Assembly (NCBI RefSeq): GCF_010586825.1
Contig: NZ_JAAAGB010000006.1
Span: forward strand, 248,001-312,000
Length of the DNA stretch: 64,000 nt
Direction: 5' to 3'
Source: Draconibacterium mangrovi
GTDB taxonomy: Bacteria > Bacteroidota > Bacteroidia > Bacteroidales > Prolixibacteraceae
Made by a program: the position numbers and the translations under genes. Below, piece by piece: positions 1 through 9,739 of the stretch; the stretch's first letter is position 1; each line of letters begins with the position of its first letter. The notes under the pieces were generated by a model. The model ran no database searches. It saw nothing but the letters and a program-made list of their open reading frames with translations, and had not been told where the DNA came from.

Positions 1-13
1 ATTGAGTACTTGG

Positions 14-47
14 AATAATAAAAGCCGGTCCCAAACGGAACCGGCTT
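14..47 (-). terminator. Rho-independent terminator of the mutA-mutB operon
   Basis: The arms AAGCCGGT (22-29) and ACCGGCTT (40-47) form a GC-rich hairpin. On the minus strand it is followed by the T-rich tract TTTATTATT. It lies 45 bases past the mutB stop codon, where transcription of the pair should end. Confidence 0.8.
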
Positions 48-92
48 CGTAGAAGTTATATAGCGACTTCTTATTTAGTCTTGCATTTAAAG

Positions 93-2249
93 CTAGTCTT
101 CTTTATAAGCTTCGATCAAAATTTCAAGGATTTTTTTACCTGCACCTGCAACGCTGGTACCCGGGCCAAAAATGGCAACTGCACCTGCATCGTAGAGGTA
201 TTGGTAATCCTGGTGAGGAATTACACCACCACAAATAACCATGATGTCTTCTCTTCCCAGTTTTTTCAGCTCCTCGATAATGGCAGGAACCAGTGTTTTA
301 TGACCGGCTGCCAGTGAAGAAACACCTACCACGTGCACATCGTTTTCAACGGCTTGTTTAGCACTTTCTTCAGGAGTCTGGAATAATGGTCCCATGTCAA
401 CATCGAAACCAAGGTCGGCATAACCGGTAGCAACAACTTTTGCTCCGCGGTCGTGACCATCCTGACCCATTTTAGCGATCATAATACGTGGCTGACGGCC
501 TTCCATCTCTGCGAATTTCTTCGCTAAAGCCTGAGCTTCCTGGAACTCCGACTTGTCTTGTGCTTCTGCTTTATACACGCCTTCAATAGTTCTGATTACT
601 GCTTTATAACGTCCTGCAACTTTTTCGCAAGCGTCTGAAATTTCACCTAACGAAGCACGTTTTTTAGCGGCTTCAACCGACAAGGCCAACAAGTTGCCTT
701 CGCCTGTTTCGGCAGCTTTTGTAATGGCTGCCAACGCTTTTTGCACGTCTTCTTCGTTACGCTCGGCACGCAGCTTGTTCAATCTTTCGATTTGCGATTT
801 ACGAACTGCAGTGTTGTCGATATCCAGAATGTCGATCGGATCTTCTTTCTCCAAACGGTATTTGTTGATACCCACAATGGTTTGAGTTCCACCATCAATA
901 CGTCCCTGTGCACGCGCTGCGGCTTCTTCAATACGCATTTTTGGCACACCGGTTTCAATAGCTTTGGCCATACCGCCCAGTTTTTCAACCTCTTCGATAT
1001 GTGCCCATGCTTTTTGTGCCAGCTCGTGTGTTAATGCCTCAACGTAGTACGAACCTGCCCAAGGATCTGCCGAACGACAAAGTTCAGTTTCCTGTTGGAT
1101 GTACAACTGCGTATTACGTGCAATACGAGCCGAGAAGTCGGTTGGCAATGCAATCGCCTCATCAAGCGCGTTGGTGTGCAAACTTTGTGTTCCACCCAGT
1201 GTTGCTGCCATTGCTTCAATAGCAGTACGGCCAACGTTGTTAAACGGATCCTGCTCGGTTAACGACCAGCCCGAAGTTTGCGAGTGTGTACGCAATGCCA
1301 TCGATTTTGGATTTTTCGGGTTAAACTGTTTAACCAGTTTTGCCCAAATCATACGAGCAGCACGCATTTTTGCAATTTCCATAAAGTGGTTCATTCCCAC
1401 GGCCCAGAAGAAGGACAAACGTGGCGCAAAAGCATCGATATCCAAACCGGCTTTAACACCTGTGCGCAAGTAGTCCAAACCGTCGGCAAGGGTGTAAGCC
1501 ATTTCAATGTCGGCAGTTGCACCGGCTTCCTGCATGTGGTAACCCGAAATGGAGATCGAGTTGAATTTCGGCATATTTTGAGACGTGAACTCAAAAATGT
1601 CGGCAATAATTTTCATCGAGAATTCCGGTGGGTAAATGTATGTGTTACGCACCATAAATTCTTTCAGAATATCGTTCTGAATTGTTCCTGAAAGTTGCTC
1701 TAAAGTAGCGCCTTGTTCCAAACCTGTAACAATGTAAAATGCCAGCACAGGAAGAACAGCACCGTTCATGGTCATCGATACCGACATTTTATCCAGAGGA
1801 ATCTGATCGAAAAGGATCTTCATATCCAGGATAGAGTCGATAGCCACACCTGCTTTACCAACGTCGCCAACCACACGTTCGTGGTCAGAGTCGTATCCGC
1901 GGTGTGTAGCAAGGTCGAATGCCACTGACAAACCTTTCTGACCGGCCGCAAGGTTACGGCGGTAGAATGCGTTTGATTCTTCGGCAGTTGAGAAACCAGC
2001 GTACTGACGGATTGTCCATGGACGCATGGCGTACATTGCCGAGTAAGGTCCGCGAAGGTAAGGTGCCAAACCTGCTGCATAGTTCAGGTGCTCCATTCCT
2101 TCAAGGTCTTCTTTGGTGTAAACCGGTTTCACAGGAATCTGCTCCGGCGTTACCCAGTCTTTTTTAATGTTATTTTTTGCAGCCCAGTCGGCAACTTTCG
2201 CTTGCTCGGTAGCTGCTTTGATATTTATATCTTTAAAATTCGGTTTCAT
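93..2249 (-). CDS. mutB: Methylmalonyl-CoA mutase large (catalytic) subunit
   Basis: Interconverts succinyl-CoA and methylmalonyl-CoA with adenosylcobalamin, in the cytoplasm, as a heterodimer with the small subunit encoded just upstream. The 718 residues match the family length. The N-terminal two thirds are the substrate-binding barrel, including [11 protein letters not shown] near residue 76. The C-terminal 130 residues are the B12-binding domain with DGHDRG at 597-602; His599 is the expected cobalt ligand of the DxHxxG motif. The start ATG at 2249 follows mutA by 91 bases. In Bacteroidota this enzyme serves the succinate-propionate route. No meaB chaperone or epimerase gene lies in the window. 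Confidence 0.97.
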   Translation of the reverse strand: MKPNFKDINIKAATEQAKVADWAAKNNIKKDWVTPEQIPVKPVYTKEDLEGMEHLNYAAGLAPYLRGPYSAMYAMRPWTIRQYAGFSTAEESNAFYRRNLAAGQKGLSVAFDLATHRGYDSDHERVVGDVGKAGVAIDSILDMKILFDQIPLDKMSVSMTMNGAVLPVLAFYIVTGLEQGATLEQLSGTIQNDILKEFMVRNTYIYPPEFSMKIIADIFEFTSQNMPKFNSISISGYHMQEAGATADIEMAYTLADGLDYLRTGVKAGLDIDAFAPRLSFFWAVGMNHFMEIAKMRAARMIWAKLVKQFNPKNPKSMALRTHSQTSGWSLTEQDPFNNVGRTAIEAMAATLGGTQSLHTNALDEAIALPTDFSARIARNTQLYIQQETELCRSADPWAGSYYVEALTHELAQKAWAHIEEVEKLGGMAKAIETGVPKMRIEEAAARAQGRIDGGTQTIVGINKYRLEKEDPIDILDIDNTAVRKSQIERLNKLRAERNEEDVQKALAAITKAAETGEGNLLALSVEAAKKRASLGEISDACEKVAGRYKAVIRTIEGVYKAEAQDKSEFQEAQALAKKFAEMEGRQPRIMIAKMGQDGHDRGAKVVATGYADLGFDVDMGPLFQTPEESAKQAVENDVHVVGVSSLAAGHKTLVPAIIEELKKLGREDIMVICGGVIPHQDYQYLYDAGAVAIFGPGTSVAGAGKKILEILIEAYKED

Positions 2250-2264
2250 TTTGACTTGATTTTA

Positions 2265-2333
2265 GATACTGGATTCTTGATTCTGGATACTTGATTCTGA
2301 ATATCCAGAATCGAGGATCTGACATCCAGTATC
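2265..2333. repeat. Nested inverted repeats in the mutA-mutB spacer
   Basis: An outer arm pair, GATACTGGAT (2265-2274) and ATCCAGTATC (2324-2333), encloses an inner pair, GATTCTGGATA (2279-2289) and TATCCAGAATC (2302-2312). Both pairs are perfect. The left side also repeats GATACTGGATTCTT-like 14-mers. In the mutAB mRNA this would fold into one long interrupted hairpin between the two cistrons. Confidence 0.7.
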
Positions 2334-2340
2334 ATTTGAT

Positions 2341-4203
2341 TTAGATACCTAGCTTTGTTTGATACGCTTTAAGTTCTTCCAGAATGTTGCTTTTCACGTG
2401 AATGAAGTTTGTGATTCCTTTTGCTTTCAGCTCATCCGCACAAGCAGGAGCTCCGGCAACAACCAAAATTTCTTCACCCAATTGCTCTGCTACTGCAGGA
2501 ACAATCTCAGCATACTCTTCATCCGAACTACAAACCACAACAATGTCGGCGCCTGCTGCTTTTGCTGCGGCAACACCTTCTTCAACTGTTGTGAATCCGT
2601 TATTATCCTGTACCTCGAAACCGGCAACTGCAAAGAAATTACAGCTAAACTGTGCACGTGCCTTGCGGAAAGTAAGGTTACCAATGGTTAGCATAAATGC
2701 CAGCGGGCGTTTGTTCTCGCGTGCGTACATATCGGTTGTGTAACGCAATGTCTCAAATGGTTGAGCACCACGGTAAGGTTTCAGTGTTTCCACTTCAGCA
2801 CCTTCTTCAGTCAGGTCAACCGGTTCGAACAACGAACCGTCGAAATCAGCCTTCATGTTCTCTGTGAAGTTAGGGAACTGGTTGGTTCCTAAAAGATTTT
2901 CACGACGCTGAGCGATCTTTCTGTCACGATCAGCAGCCATTGTTTTAACCTCTGCCTGAACAAATCCATCTTTGAAAGCAGCAATGAAACCACCTTTTTC
3001 CTGAACAGCAAGGAAAAGTTCCCAGGCCTGATCGGCCAACGCTTCAGTAAGTGTTTCAATGTAGTACGAACCTGCTGAAGGATCGGCAATCTTATCGAAG
3101 TGCGATTCTTCTTTTAACAAGATCTGCTGGTTACGTGCAATACGCTCCGAGAATGGAGTAGTTTCTTCGTAAATAGCGTTAAAAGGAAGTACGGTAACCG
3201 AGTGTGCACCACCCAAAGTGGCCGACATCGCTTCGGTTTGTGTACGCAGCATGTTTACATACGGATCGTAAACCGTTTTGTTGAAACGGTTGGTTTCGCT
3301 GTGAACGATCATTTTTGACGAACACTTGCACTCCGGTCCGTAAGCTTCAACAATCTTCGACCATGAAAGTCGGCCGGCACGCAACTTGGCTATTTCCATA
3401 AAATAGTTGTTGCTGATACCCATGTTGAATTTAATCGCTCTGGCTGCATCGTCAACACTAACACCGGCTTCGGTTAGTTGTGTTAAGTACTCAGCACCTT
3501 GTGCCAGCGCGAAGGCCAACTCCTGAACGATAGATGATCCGCTGTTTGCGAAGAATTTTCCGTGAACGCCAATTACGCGGAAATTCTTAACGGCTTTTGC
3601 AGCCTCAACAGCCGGAACCAGTTTTGCTACTGCATCCTCTTCAATTTTACCTTTTAAAGTGAAAGTGCCAATAGGATCGAGTGATGCCGAAGCAATCACT
3701 TTATCGTTGTCCCAGTTGCCTTCCGAAACGTAAGCTGCAAAAGCTTCAGCGCAATGGTTGTTGTCGCAAGGGCAAACCAGGTTAATTTCGGCTGCTTCCA
3801 GACAAATGTCTTTTAGCAACACACCCAGGCTTTCCTTGGTAACCGAACCACATTCGCTGAAAAGGAAACCTAAAGAGGTGATACCTTTTCCAAGCACTTC
3901 TAAAGCTTTCTTGTTAGCTTCTTCAAAATCGGTAACAAAGATGTTTTGACGAATGAACCAATCATTGTTGGTTTTATTGTTTCCCCGCACATATGGAAAT
4001 TCTCCCGGTAAGCTTTCCAGGTATTCTTTTCCTGCAAGGTTTTCCTGACGGTAATACGGGCGAACTTTGAATCCCTCGTAAGTATTCCAAACGAGAGAGC
4101 GCTCGTAGTCTTTGCCTTTTAAATCGGCATTAATTTTTGCTTCCCACTCTTCTGTTGTGATGGGTGCAAAATCGGTGAACAGTTTTTGCTCTTTATCTGC
4201 CAT
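2341..4203 (-). CDS. mutA: Methylmalonyl-CoA mutase small subunit
   Basis: Non-catalytic partner of MutB in the heterodimeric mutase. The 620 residues have the same two-domain layout, but the C-terminal B12-like domain lacks the DxHxxG motif: the matching stretch reads GNLTFRKARAQF. This is usual for the small subunit. I chose ATG 4203 (MADKEQ...), not the upstream in-frame ATG at 4296, because a perfect -7 box sits at 4233-4240, so the transcript should begin after 4296. It is the first gene of a two-gene operon and reads into mutB through a spacer with nested hairpins. Confidence 0.93.
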   Translation of the reverse strand: MADKEQKLFTDFAPITTEEWEAKINADLKGKDYERSLVWNTYEGFKVRPYYRQENLAGKEYLESLPGEFPYVRGNNKTNNDWFIRQNIFVTDFEEANKKALEVLGKGITSLGFLFSECGSVTKESLGVLLKDICLEAAEINLVCPCDNNHCAEAFAAYVSEGNWDNDKVIASASLDPIGTFTLKGKIEEDAVAKLVPAVEAAKAVKNFRVIGVHGKFFANSGSSIVQELAFALAQGAEYLTQLTEAGVSVDDAARAIKFNMGISNNYFMEIAKLRAGRLSWSKIVEAYGPECKCSSKMIVHSETNRFNKTVYDPYVNMLRTQTEAMSATLGGAHSVTVLPFNAIYEETTPFSERIARNQQILLKEESHFDKIADPSAGSYYIETLTEALADQAWELFLAVQEKGGFIAAFKDGFVQAEVKTMAADRDRKIAQRRENLLGTNQFPNFTENMKADFDGSLFEPVDLTEEGAEVETLKPYRGAQPFETLRYTTDMYARENKRPLAFMLTIGNLTFRKARAQFSCNFFAVAGFEVQDNNGFTTVEEGVAAAKAAGADIVVVCSSDEEYAEIVPAVAEQLGEEILVVAGAPACADELKAKGITNFIHVKSNILEELKAYQTKLGI

Positions 4204-4232
4204 GTTGAAAATTGTTATTGAAAATCGAGTGG

Positions 4233-4240
4233 CAAAATTA
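4233..4240 (-). promoter_or_regulatory. Bacteroidota -7 promoter box of mutA
   Basis: The minus strand reads TAATTTTG, a perfect TAnnTTTG, 30 bases before the chosen mutA start. No clear -33 element was found. The box decides the start codon, since the longer reading frame begins upstream of it. Confidence 0.55.
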
Positions 4241-4388
4241 GGGGTTTTAACTGTACGCACCTCAGAATCACTATGGTTTTTGGCTAATGTTAACAAAAAT
4301 CATATTAATCATGGGCTCAAATTAATGTTATGGTAAAACTGAACGAAATTGGGATAAAAAGGTCTTGTTCTTGCCGGGCTTAAATTGT

Positions 4389-4844
4389 TCAGAATGCATC
4401 ATTTCGGGTACTTTTTTCAAAGGAATACCTGATTCCCCATAAATGTCGCAGATTAAGAACTTCGTTATTAAAATAATACTCCGGCGCAACTTCAATTACC
4501 ACAGAAAGTTGTTTAAACGATTGTATCGGGAAAATTTCCAACGATAGAGGAGCCGAAAAGAAGGCATCTTCTCCGGATTCGGGGATAAGACCAAAGCCTA
4601 AACCAACAGAAAACTGATGGTAGGGTTGCGGCACAAATTTATAGCTGCCGCTGAGTTCAATGCTGGTGTTTTCAAGTAGTTGACCTTGATTGGTGAATAC
4701 TTTTATTTCTCCTGAAAACAGATCATTAAAAGGAGCGGAAACTCCAACGGCGTAGATCGAGTAGCTGGTGACTTTTACCTGGCTAAAACATGACAACGAA
4801 AAAAGAATAAAGGCTAATGTGATTAAGGTTTTAACGGATTTCAT
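4389..4844 (-). CDS. Secreted or outer-membrane hypothetical protein
   Basis: Unrecognised 151-residue protein. It starts with a Sec signal peptide of about 21 residues (MKSVKTLITLAFILFSLSCFSQ). The rest alternates polar and hydrophobic residues with many aromatics, such as YSIYAVGVSAPF and HQFSVGLGFGLIP, as in small outer-membrane beta-barrels. It is the last gene of the run of co-directional genes that starts at 9542. It lies 183 bases after the NrfD-type subunit, so it may or may not belong to the same transcript. A periplasmic or outer-membrane location is inferred from the signal peptide alone. Confidence 0.65.
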   Translation of the reverse strand: MKSVKTLITLAFILFSLSCFSQVKVTSYSIYAVGVSAPFNDLFSGEIKVFTNQGQLLENTSIELSGSYKFVPQPYHQFSVGLGFGLIPESGEDAFFSAPLSLEIFPIQSFKQLSVVIEVAPEYYFNNEVLNLRHLWGIRYSFEKSTRNDAF

Positions 4845-5027
4845 AGTAATCTTTTTAATGAATTAAAGGTCTGGATTGTTCCAGAGGTTTATTATTATGT
4901 TCTGTAAAAATATGATTATTATCCAGAAATAAAATAAATATGGAGGGAGTGATTCACCAAATGTATGCACAATCCGGTTTTTAGAATTGGAAAATTTTGT
5001 GTGAATGGTTTAAATAAGAGGGATTCT

Positions 5028-6278
5028 TTAGGTTGTTGGCATTTCGCGAATTAAATGTTTTTCTTTTTTACTAATGTCTGATATTCTGTAATTCTCAAAA
5101 ACAATGGCAATGGCAATTTTTACCAGGAATGTGAAAAGCAAAAATCCCAGCGAGAAGATCATTGCTGCCGTTCTGATTTCAGTCATTGAAGGAGTGTAAA
5201 CGTAAATTTGTCCCAAAACATCCGGTGTAAATCCGGGGATAATCAGGGCAATTCCTTTTTCAACGTAAACACTGGCGTAAATCAGCACAGCTCCAATGTT
5301 TAGTGTCACAAAGTTTTTACGGGTTTTCGGTATCAGGAAGAGCACAAAGGCAATAAATCCCATCGTTATTGAAGACCAACTGTAGGGCACAATTTCTTTT
5401 GAGTCGCCAATTCCGAAAAGGAGATACTTCCAATAAAGGAGGTGTTCGGTTCCTGAATAAAATTCTTTAAACAGTTCGGCAATCGTGAAAAACAAGTAGA
5501 TAAACATGGAATAAACCATTAACTCGGCAATGGTCCAGATTGCTTTGTCTTGTATTTCGAACTTGGTGATTTTTCGAAGTATCTGAAATAGTATAATAAG
5601 TATGGCCGGGCCTGAACAGAACGCGGATGCTAAAAATCGTGGCGCCAGCAGGGCACTGTTCCAAAACGGACGGGCGGGTAAGGCATTGTATAAAAACGCA
5701 GTTACGGTATGAATTCCAACGGCCATTGGAATACTTATCAGCACGATAATCTGCACCATTTTTTTATTGTAGGGTTTCTTGTAAAAAATGGAATACAACA
5801 AATGTGTAACAACAGTGAGGTTGATAATAAGGTAGGCCAGCAGGAAGAAAAAGTCCCACGAGAGCATTGAATATGGGAAGTTCATGGTGCCAACCAGTGG
5901 TAGCATGTGCCAGAAACGAAGCGGATTTCCAATGTCGACAACTATAAACGCAATACACATAATTACTGCGCAAACAGCCAGTAGTTCTCCAAAAATCACG
6001 ATTTCTTTTATGGGTTTCCAGTTGTAAATATATGCCGGAATTACGAGCATAATTGCGGCAGCTGCAATTCCGACCAGAAACGTGAAGTTGCCAATGTAAA
6101 ATGCCCACGAAACGGAATCGCGCATGTTTGTTGTTATCAGGCCTTCGTTTAGCTGATCGGCATAACCAAATGCTCCCCAAAGTGCGAGTGCAATAAGAAA
6201 GAACAACCAGGCGTAATAAGCGTTGGAACCTTTTAGGATTAATTTGATACTCCCGTTTATAAAGCGAATGAAATTCAT
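5028..6278 (-). CDS. NrfD/DsrP-type membrane quinol-interacting subunit
   Basis: Integral membrane protein of 416 residues, about ten hydrophobic segments, of the NrfD/PsrC family. The region MRDSVSWAFYIGNFTFLVG followed by a GELLAVCAVIMC helix resembles the DsrP/HmeB/ActC branch. Such subunits pass electrons between the quinone pool and a periplasmic iron-sulphur partner. That partner is encoded directly upstream (57-base gap), and a tetraheme cytochrome before it. No molybdopterin catalytic subunit is nearby, so the final acceptor is unknown. The C-terminus is charged and probably cytoplasmic. Confidence 0.88.
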   Translation of the reverse strand: MNFIRFINGSIKLILKGSNAYYAWLFFLIALALWGAFGYADQLNEGLITTNMRDSVSWAFYIGNFTFLVGIAAAAIMLVIPAYIYNWKPIKEIVIFGELLAVCAVIMCIAFIVVDIGNPLRFWHMLPLVGTMNFPYSMLSWDFFFLLAYLIINLTVVTHLLYSIFYKKPYNKKMVQIIVLISIPMAVGIHTVTAFLYNALPARPFWNSALLAPRFLASAFCSGPAILIILFQILRKITKFEIQDKAIWTIAELMVYSMFIYLFFTIAELFKEFYSGTEHLLYWKYLLFGIGDSKEIVPYSWSSITMGFIAFVLFLIPKTRKNFVTLNIGAVLIYASVYVEKGIALIIPGFTPDVLGQIYVYTPSMTEIRTAAMIFSLGFLLFTFLVKIAIAIVFENYRISDISKKEKHLIREMPTT

Positions 6279-6335
6279 AGCGAAAATTCTTAGTTATTTC
6301 TTAATTTCTTGTTTAAAGTAGCTTGCAGAAAGGAG

Positions 6336-7226
6336 TTACACACCGAAGAAATAATAAAATCTCGGCTGTGTATTTAACTCTTCTTTAAGCACCAGTACCC
6401 GTTTATTTTCGAGTATATATCTGATCTCACTTTCAGGATCAAGCAGATTTCCGAATTTGCGTGCTCCAACCGGACAAATCTCAACACACGACGGATATTT
6501 CCCTTTTCGTACGCGCTGAATGCAGAAAGTGCATTTTTCAACTACACCTTTTACGCGAGGTCGGTTTCCGAGGTAGTGTAAATCGGTATTGAGGTCCTCT
6601 TCCGGAACTTCGGGTTCGCCCCAGTTAAAGTGCCGTGCTCCATACGGGCAGGCGGCCATACAATAACGACAACCGATACACCAGTTATAATCGATAACTA
6701 CAATTCCATCGGGTTCCTGCCAGGTTGCTTTTACCGGGCAAACGGTTGTGCATTGCGGAGTTCGGCATTGCTGGCAGGCAACAGGCAGATAAAAGTGGCC
6801 TTTCTCAGGAACTTTCTCCGGGTTGTAATGCACATCGGAATGGGCAAAGTCAATTCCTTTTTCCTTTTCCATTTGCAGCACCTGAATCCAGTGAATTTGT
6901 GGCGACCGCGATTGGTTATTTTCATCTACACAGGCATAAACACATTTGCGGCAGCCCACACAACGCGATAAATCGAGTGCATAAGCAAATTCAACCTGCT
7001 CCATGGCCGGTTGTGACGAAACCTGAAACTCTTTGTTGTATTTCTCCTTGTACTTTTGCTCCAGATTCTTAATAATGTCTTCCTTTTCTTTATCTGAAAG
7101 GGTTCTGAAGTTACGCTGGAAAAATTCGTCCAGTTCTTTCATGTTACATCCGGTAGCAGTCAGCGCAGCCATTGAAGCCAGGGATATATTTTTCAGGAAG
7201 GATCTTCTTGATTTATTCTGTTTCAT
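6336..7226 (-). CDS. Tat-exported four-[4Fe-4S] ferredoxin (DsrO/NrfC-like)
   Basis: Periplasmic electron-transfer protein of 296 residues. A twin-arginine motif, SRRSFLKN (residues 6-13), is followed by a hydrophobic stretch and a lipobox-like TATGC (Cys27), suggesting a Tat-dependent lipoprotein. Sixteen cysteines in four groups can bind four cubane clusters: 89/92/95/99, 151/154/159/163, 183/186/189/193 and 232/235/247/251. Its start overlaps the end of the cytochrome gene by 14 bases, which suggests translational coupling. With the downstream NrfD-type subunit it forms a quinone-linked module. TatA is encoded at 56.5 kb. Confidence 0.92.
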   Translation of the reverse strand: MKQNKSRRSFLKNISLASMAALTATGCNMKELDEFFQRNFRTLSDKEKEDIIKNLEQKYKEKYNKEFQVSSQPAMEQVEFAYALDLSRCVGCRKCVYACVDENNQSRSPQIHWIQVLQMEKEKGIDFAHSDVHYNPEKVPEKGHFYLPVACQQCRTPQCTTVCPVKATWQEPDGIVVIDYNWCIGCRYCMAACPYGARHFNWGEPEVPEEDLNTDLHYLGNRPRVKGVVEKCTFCIQRVRKGKYPSCVEICPVGARKFGNLLDPESEIRYILENKRVLVLKEELNTQPRFYYFFGV

Positions 7227-7833
7227 CGTCGTTCACTTTAAGGTTCATATAGCTAATACTCTCCTGCATAACCGGCGGCGGTTCCGGTGTTAGCGACTCA
7301 AATTTTGGCGAATGCGGATTATGGCAATGCACACAAAGCAAATATTCCTTTTTCCCGTTCCATTCGCCTGTTCTTTTGCCGTGAACTCCCACTTTCCAGT
7401 CTCGAAGTTTTAATCCGTGGCACTGTCCGCACAATTTGTACGATTCTTTAAAGTCCAGTAATTGACCACTGGCCAGCCTAAGTGAATCGCGGTTATTAAG
7501 GTCGTGGCAATCTAAACACCACCGGTTATCACTATCGTGGTTAAAGATTGCTGTAATGTCGTCGTGCATGTCAACCAGTTCTCTTCTCTCCGGATTGGCT
7601 TCTATCTCCGAGTGGCAATCGTTACAAGGAAAAATGCCATCGGTTAACGGAGGCGCTTCAACCGCAATTTCTGTAATACCGGCTGTTTTAACTGCGATTT
7701 GTTCCGTCGAATTGTTTATTTCCGGATTGTGATTGTCAGCTTCAGACAGTTGACTTGAACAACCGTAGCCGAAAATGAACAGTACCAGAACCAGGAGGGG
7801 TAATGGGCCTTTCTGAATTTTTTTGAGCTTCAT
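7213..7833 (-). CDS. Tetraheme c-type cytochrome lipoprotein
   Basis: Multiheme cytochrome of 206 residues with a type II signal peptide (LFIFGYGCSS, Cys25), so it should be anchored to a membrane on the periplasmic side. Four CxxCH haem-binding motifs lie at residues 70-74 (CNDCH), 106-110 (CLDCH), 135-139 (CGQCH) and 167-171 (CVHCH). Extra histidines at 90, 99 and 151 could be distal ligands. The gene precedes and overlaps the ferredoxin gene. In the related DsrJOP module the cytochrome is triheme; here four motifs are seen. It probably takes electrons from, or gives them to, the ferredoxin. Confidence 0.92.
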   Translation of the reverse strand: MKLKKIQKGPLPLLVLVLFIFGYGCSSQLSEADNHNPEINNSTEQIAVKTAGITEIAVEAPPLTDGIFPCNDCHSEIEANPERRELVDMHDDITAIFNHDSDNRWCLDCHDLNNRDSLRLASGQLLDFKESYKLCGQCHGLKLRDWKVGVHGKRTGEWNGKKEYLLCVHCHNPHSPKFESLTPEPPPVMQESISYMNLKVNDDETE

Positions 7834-7877
7834 ATTTGTTTGATTAGTCAGTTGCGAATTTCATTCAACAGAAGGAA

Positions 7878-9542
7878 TCAGTCTGTCTCTTCCTTCTTTT
7901 TGATATAGTATTTTGTGTATAAAATGGATACCGTAATCGAAATAATTGCCAGTGCCAGAAATATAAGTACCCGGTATCCAATGTCAACGTTTTTCATGTC
8001 GATGAACAACAGCCGGATGGCCGAAGCAACAAGTGATGCGATAGCCAGCCATCGGTATTTTTTCCGTTTTAGCAGCAGGCTCAGAATAAAGAAAAGCACT
8101 GCGGCAAAAATCCACGAAGCGGTAATGTATGATACGGGGAATAAATAGTAAAAAGTTACCAGTGTCATTACAAAGCCCGAGAGTAGATAGAAGTTACGAA
8201 CCATTTCTGTTTTGATGTTGAGGCGTTCTTTCTTCCAGTTGAGTATACGCGCGGAAACAAAGGCCACAAGCATATACGACAGGTTTATCTGGTTTTGGCT
8301 TTCGTGTTGCGACAGATAAACTGTTAGCAATGTCAGGAAAAGAAGTGTGTTCATAACCACTATAAAACGCGAGCGGTACCACAGGGCCATCGATACTACC
8401 AGCAAACTTTGAAGTGCAAAATAGGCGTGCGATTCGGGTAGCCCGAAAATGCCATAGATGGCAACACTCAGCGATAAAAATCCAAAAAGGACATACATTG
8501 GGGCGGTGATAGTTAACGACGACCAAAGTTTTAGTACCACAGAATAGATGAGGCAGAAAAGTGTTAACAGAACAAATATAGGAACATAATTTTCTGAGAA
8601 ATAGGTAACAACAATCAACCCCAGGATTACGATAAACCCCAATCCGTTCCATACCACCGAGGCAATTACAAATTCGTTTGATATTGCCTCTTTTCGGGGG
8701 AGGAGCGCCAGCATGGAAAAAGCAAACCAGCTAAGAATAAAAAACCAATAACCAAAACCCGGCGATGCAATAAAATCGGGATTATTACCAAGTATCGGAT
8801 TGTTTATCAACCAGTTTACATGCGCCAGGTAGACAAGAAAAATGAAAGCAAAAGTAAGTTTCAGCCAAGTGAAACGGTAATATAAAAACATAGAAATAAC
8901 GGCAACCAATAAAGTAACGCCCGATACAATACTAACGTTCTTCCCTAAAATGCCACAAAACAGCAACATAGTAAGAACGATGCCCGACATTGTTTGCGAT
9001 TGTTTTCTGTAGGAGATGTACAACAAAGAGAAACTCACCAAAAACAAAAGGATCAGTCCAAAAGTCTCGTTTCCGACAACCGGATTTTCCTGGAAGAAGT
9101 GCAGGCGCAGGGTGAAATAGTAGATCAGTAAATGGCCGTTGAATGCGAAAAGTTTTGAAAGAAACGAGTAAGACTGGCGCGTAAACCACGAACTTAAATA
9201 TAATCCTGCTACGGCAACAAATCCAACAAGCGACGAAAGAATTGCCGTGCCGGTGTTTTGAATATATGAACCCAGAAAAGTGATACCAATAAAAAGTACA
9301 ATGTTGCCGAGCCAGGCCATTCCTGATTCTCCAACTCCAAACTCGATGGAGCCTTTTGTGTTGAAAGGAAGGTTTACTTCGAAATCTTCCTCCGGTTGAG
9401 CAGAAATACTCTTTTCGGGTGTAACACCTTGTTTTTGCAGTTCTTCCAGCTTGGTTTCAACGAGATTTAAACGTTGGGTTAAGACAAAAATATCTTTTCT
9501 GAGGAGTTCAATTTCAGGGAAATCAGACTTGTCCTTTTGCAT
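7878..9542 (-). CDS. Polytopic membrane protein, DUF2339-like
   Basis: Protein of 554 residues. The first 45 are charged and predicted to form a coiled coil (FVLTQRLNLVETKLEELQKQ). After a short linker, about fifteen or more hydrophobic segments run to the C-terminus. This layout resembles DUF2339 membrane proteins, but the match is by architecture only and the biochemical role is unknown. It is the first gene before the cytochrome-ferredoxin-NrfD set, 44 bases from the cytochrome gene, so it is probably co-transcribed and may help assembly or anchoring of the redox complex. Confidence 0.7.
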   Translation of the reverse strand: MQKDKSDFPEIELLRKDIFVLTQRLNLVETKLEELQKQGVTPEKSISAQPEEDFEVNLPFNTKGSIEFGVGESGMAWLGNIVLFIGITFLGSYIQNTGTAILSSLVGFVAVAGLYLSSWFTRQSYSFLSKLFAFNGHLLIYYFTLRLHFFQENPVVGNETFGLILLFLVSFSLLYISYRKQSQTMSGIVLTMLLFCGILGKNVSIVSGVTLLVAVISMFLYYRFTWLKLTFAFIFLVYLAHVNWLINNPILGNNPDFIASPGFGYWFFILSWFAFSMLALLPRKEAISNEFVIASVVWNGLGFIVILGLIVVTYFSENYVPIFVLLTLFCLIYSVVLKLWSSLTITAPMYVLFGFLSLSVAIYGIFGLPESHAYFALQSLLVVSMALWYRSRFIVVMNTLLFLTLLTVYLSQHESQNQINLSYMLVAFVSARILNWKKERLNIKTEMVRNFYLLSGFVMTLVTFYYLFPVSYITASWIFAAVLFFILSLLLKRKKYRWLAIASLVASAIRLLFIDMKNVDIGYRVLIFLALAIISITVSILYTKYYIKKKEETD

Positions 9543-9600
9543 GGTCCAAAAATTTCAGGTTATGCAGATAGTGTACTAATAACTCCTAAGAAGTATAAAG

Positions 9601-9632
9601 TGATATTGACAAGGCGTTTTGTCTCAATATCA
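9601..9632. promoter_or_regulatory. 32-bp interrupted palindrome
   Basis: The outer arms TGATATTG (9601-9608) and CAATATCA (9625-9632) are perfect complements. Inside them GACAA (9609-9613 region) faces TTGTC (9619-9623) around GGCGTT. It lies about 60 bases upstream of the DUF2339-like gene, so it could be an operator or an mRNA leader hairpin of the redox operon. Confidence 0.4.
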
Positions 9633-9699
9633 TTTTATTTTTCAGATCATGTCGCCTCTAAATTTATAAGAATTGATTGTATTATCCTACTCTTTTACT

Positions 9700-9713
9700 A
9701 TGATATAAATCAA
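9700..9713. promoter_or_regulatory. Crp/Fnr-family-like binding box 1
   Basis: The sequence ATGATATAAATCAA differs from TTGAT-N4-ATCAA only at its first base. Its centre is exactly 40 bp from that of box 2. Binding is not proven. Confidence 0.4.
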
Positions 9714-9739
9714 TAGTCTGTTGAATATCAAGCATCTCT

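Noticed and set aside
4204-4296. 31-residue N-terminal extension of MutA
   Set aside because: The -7 box at 4233-4240 lies inside it and family members start near MADKEQ.
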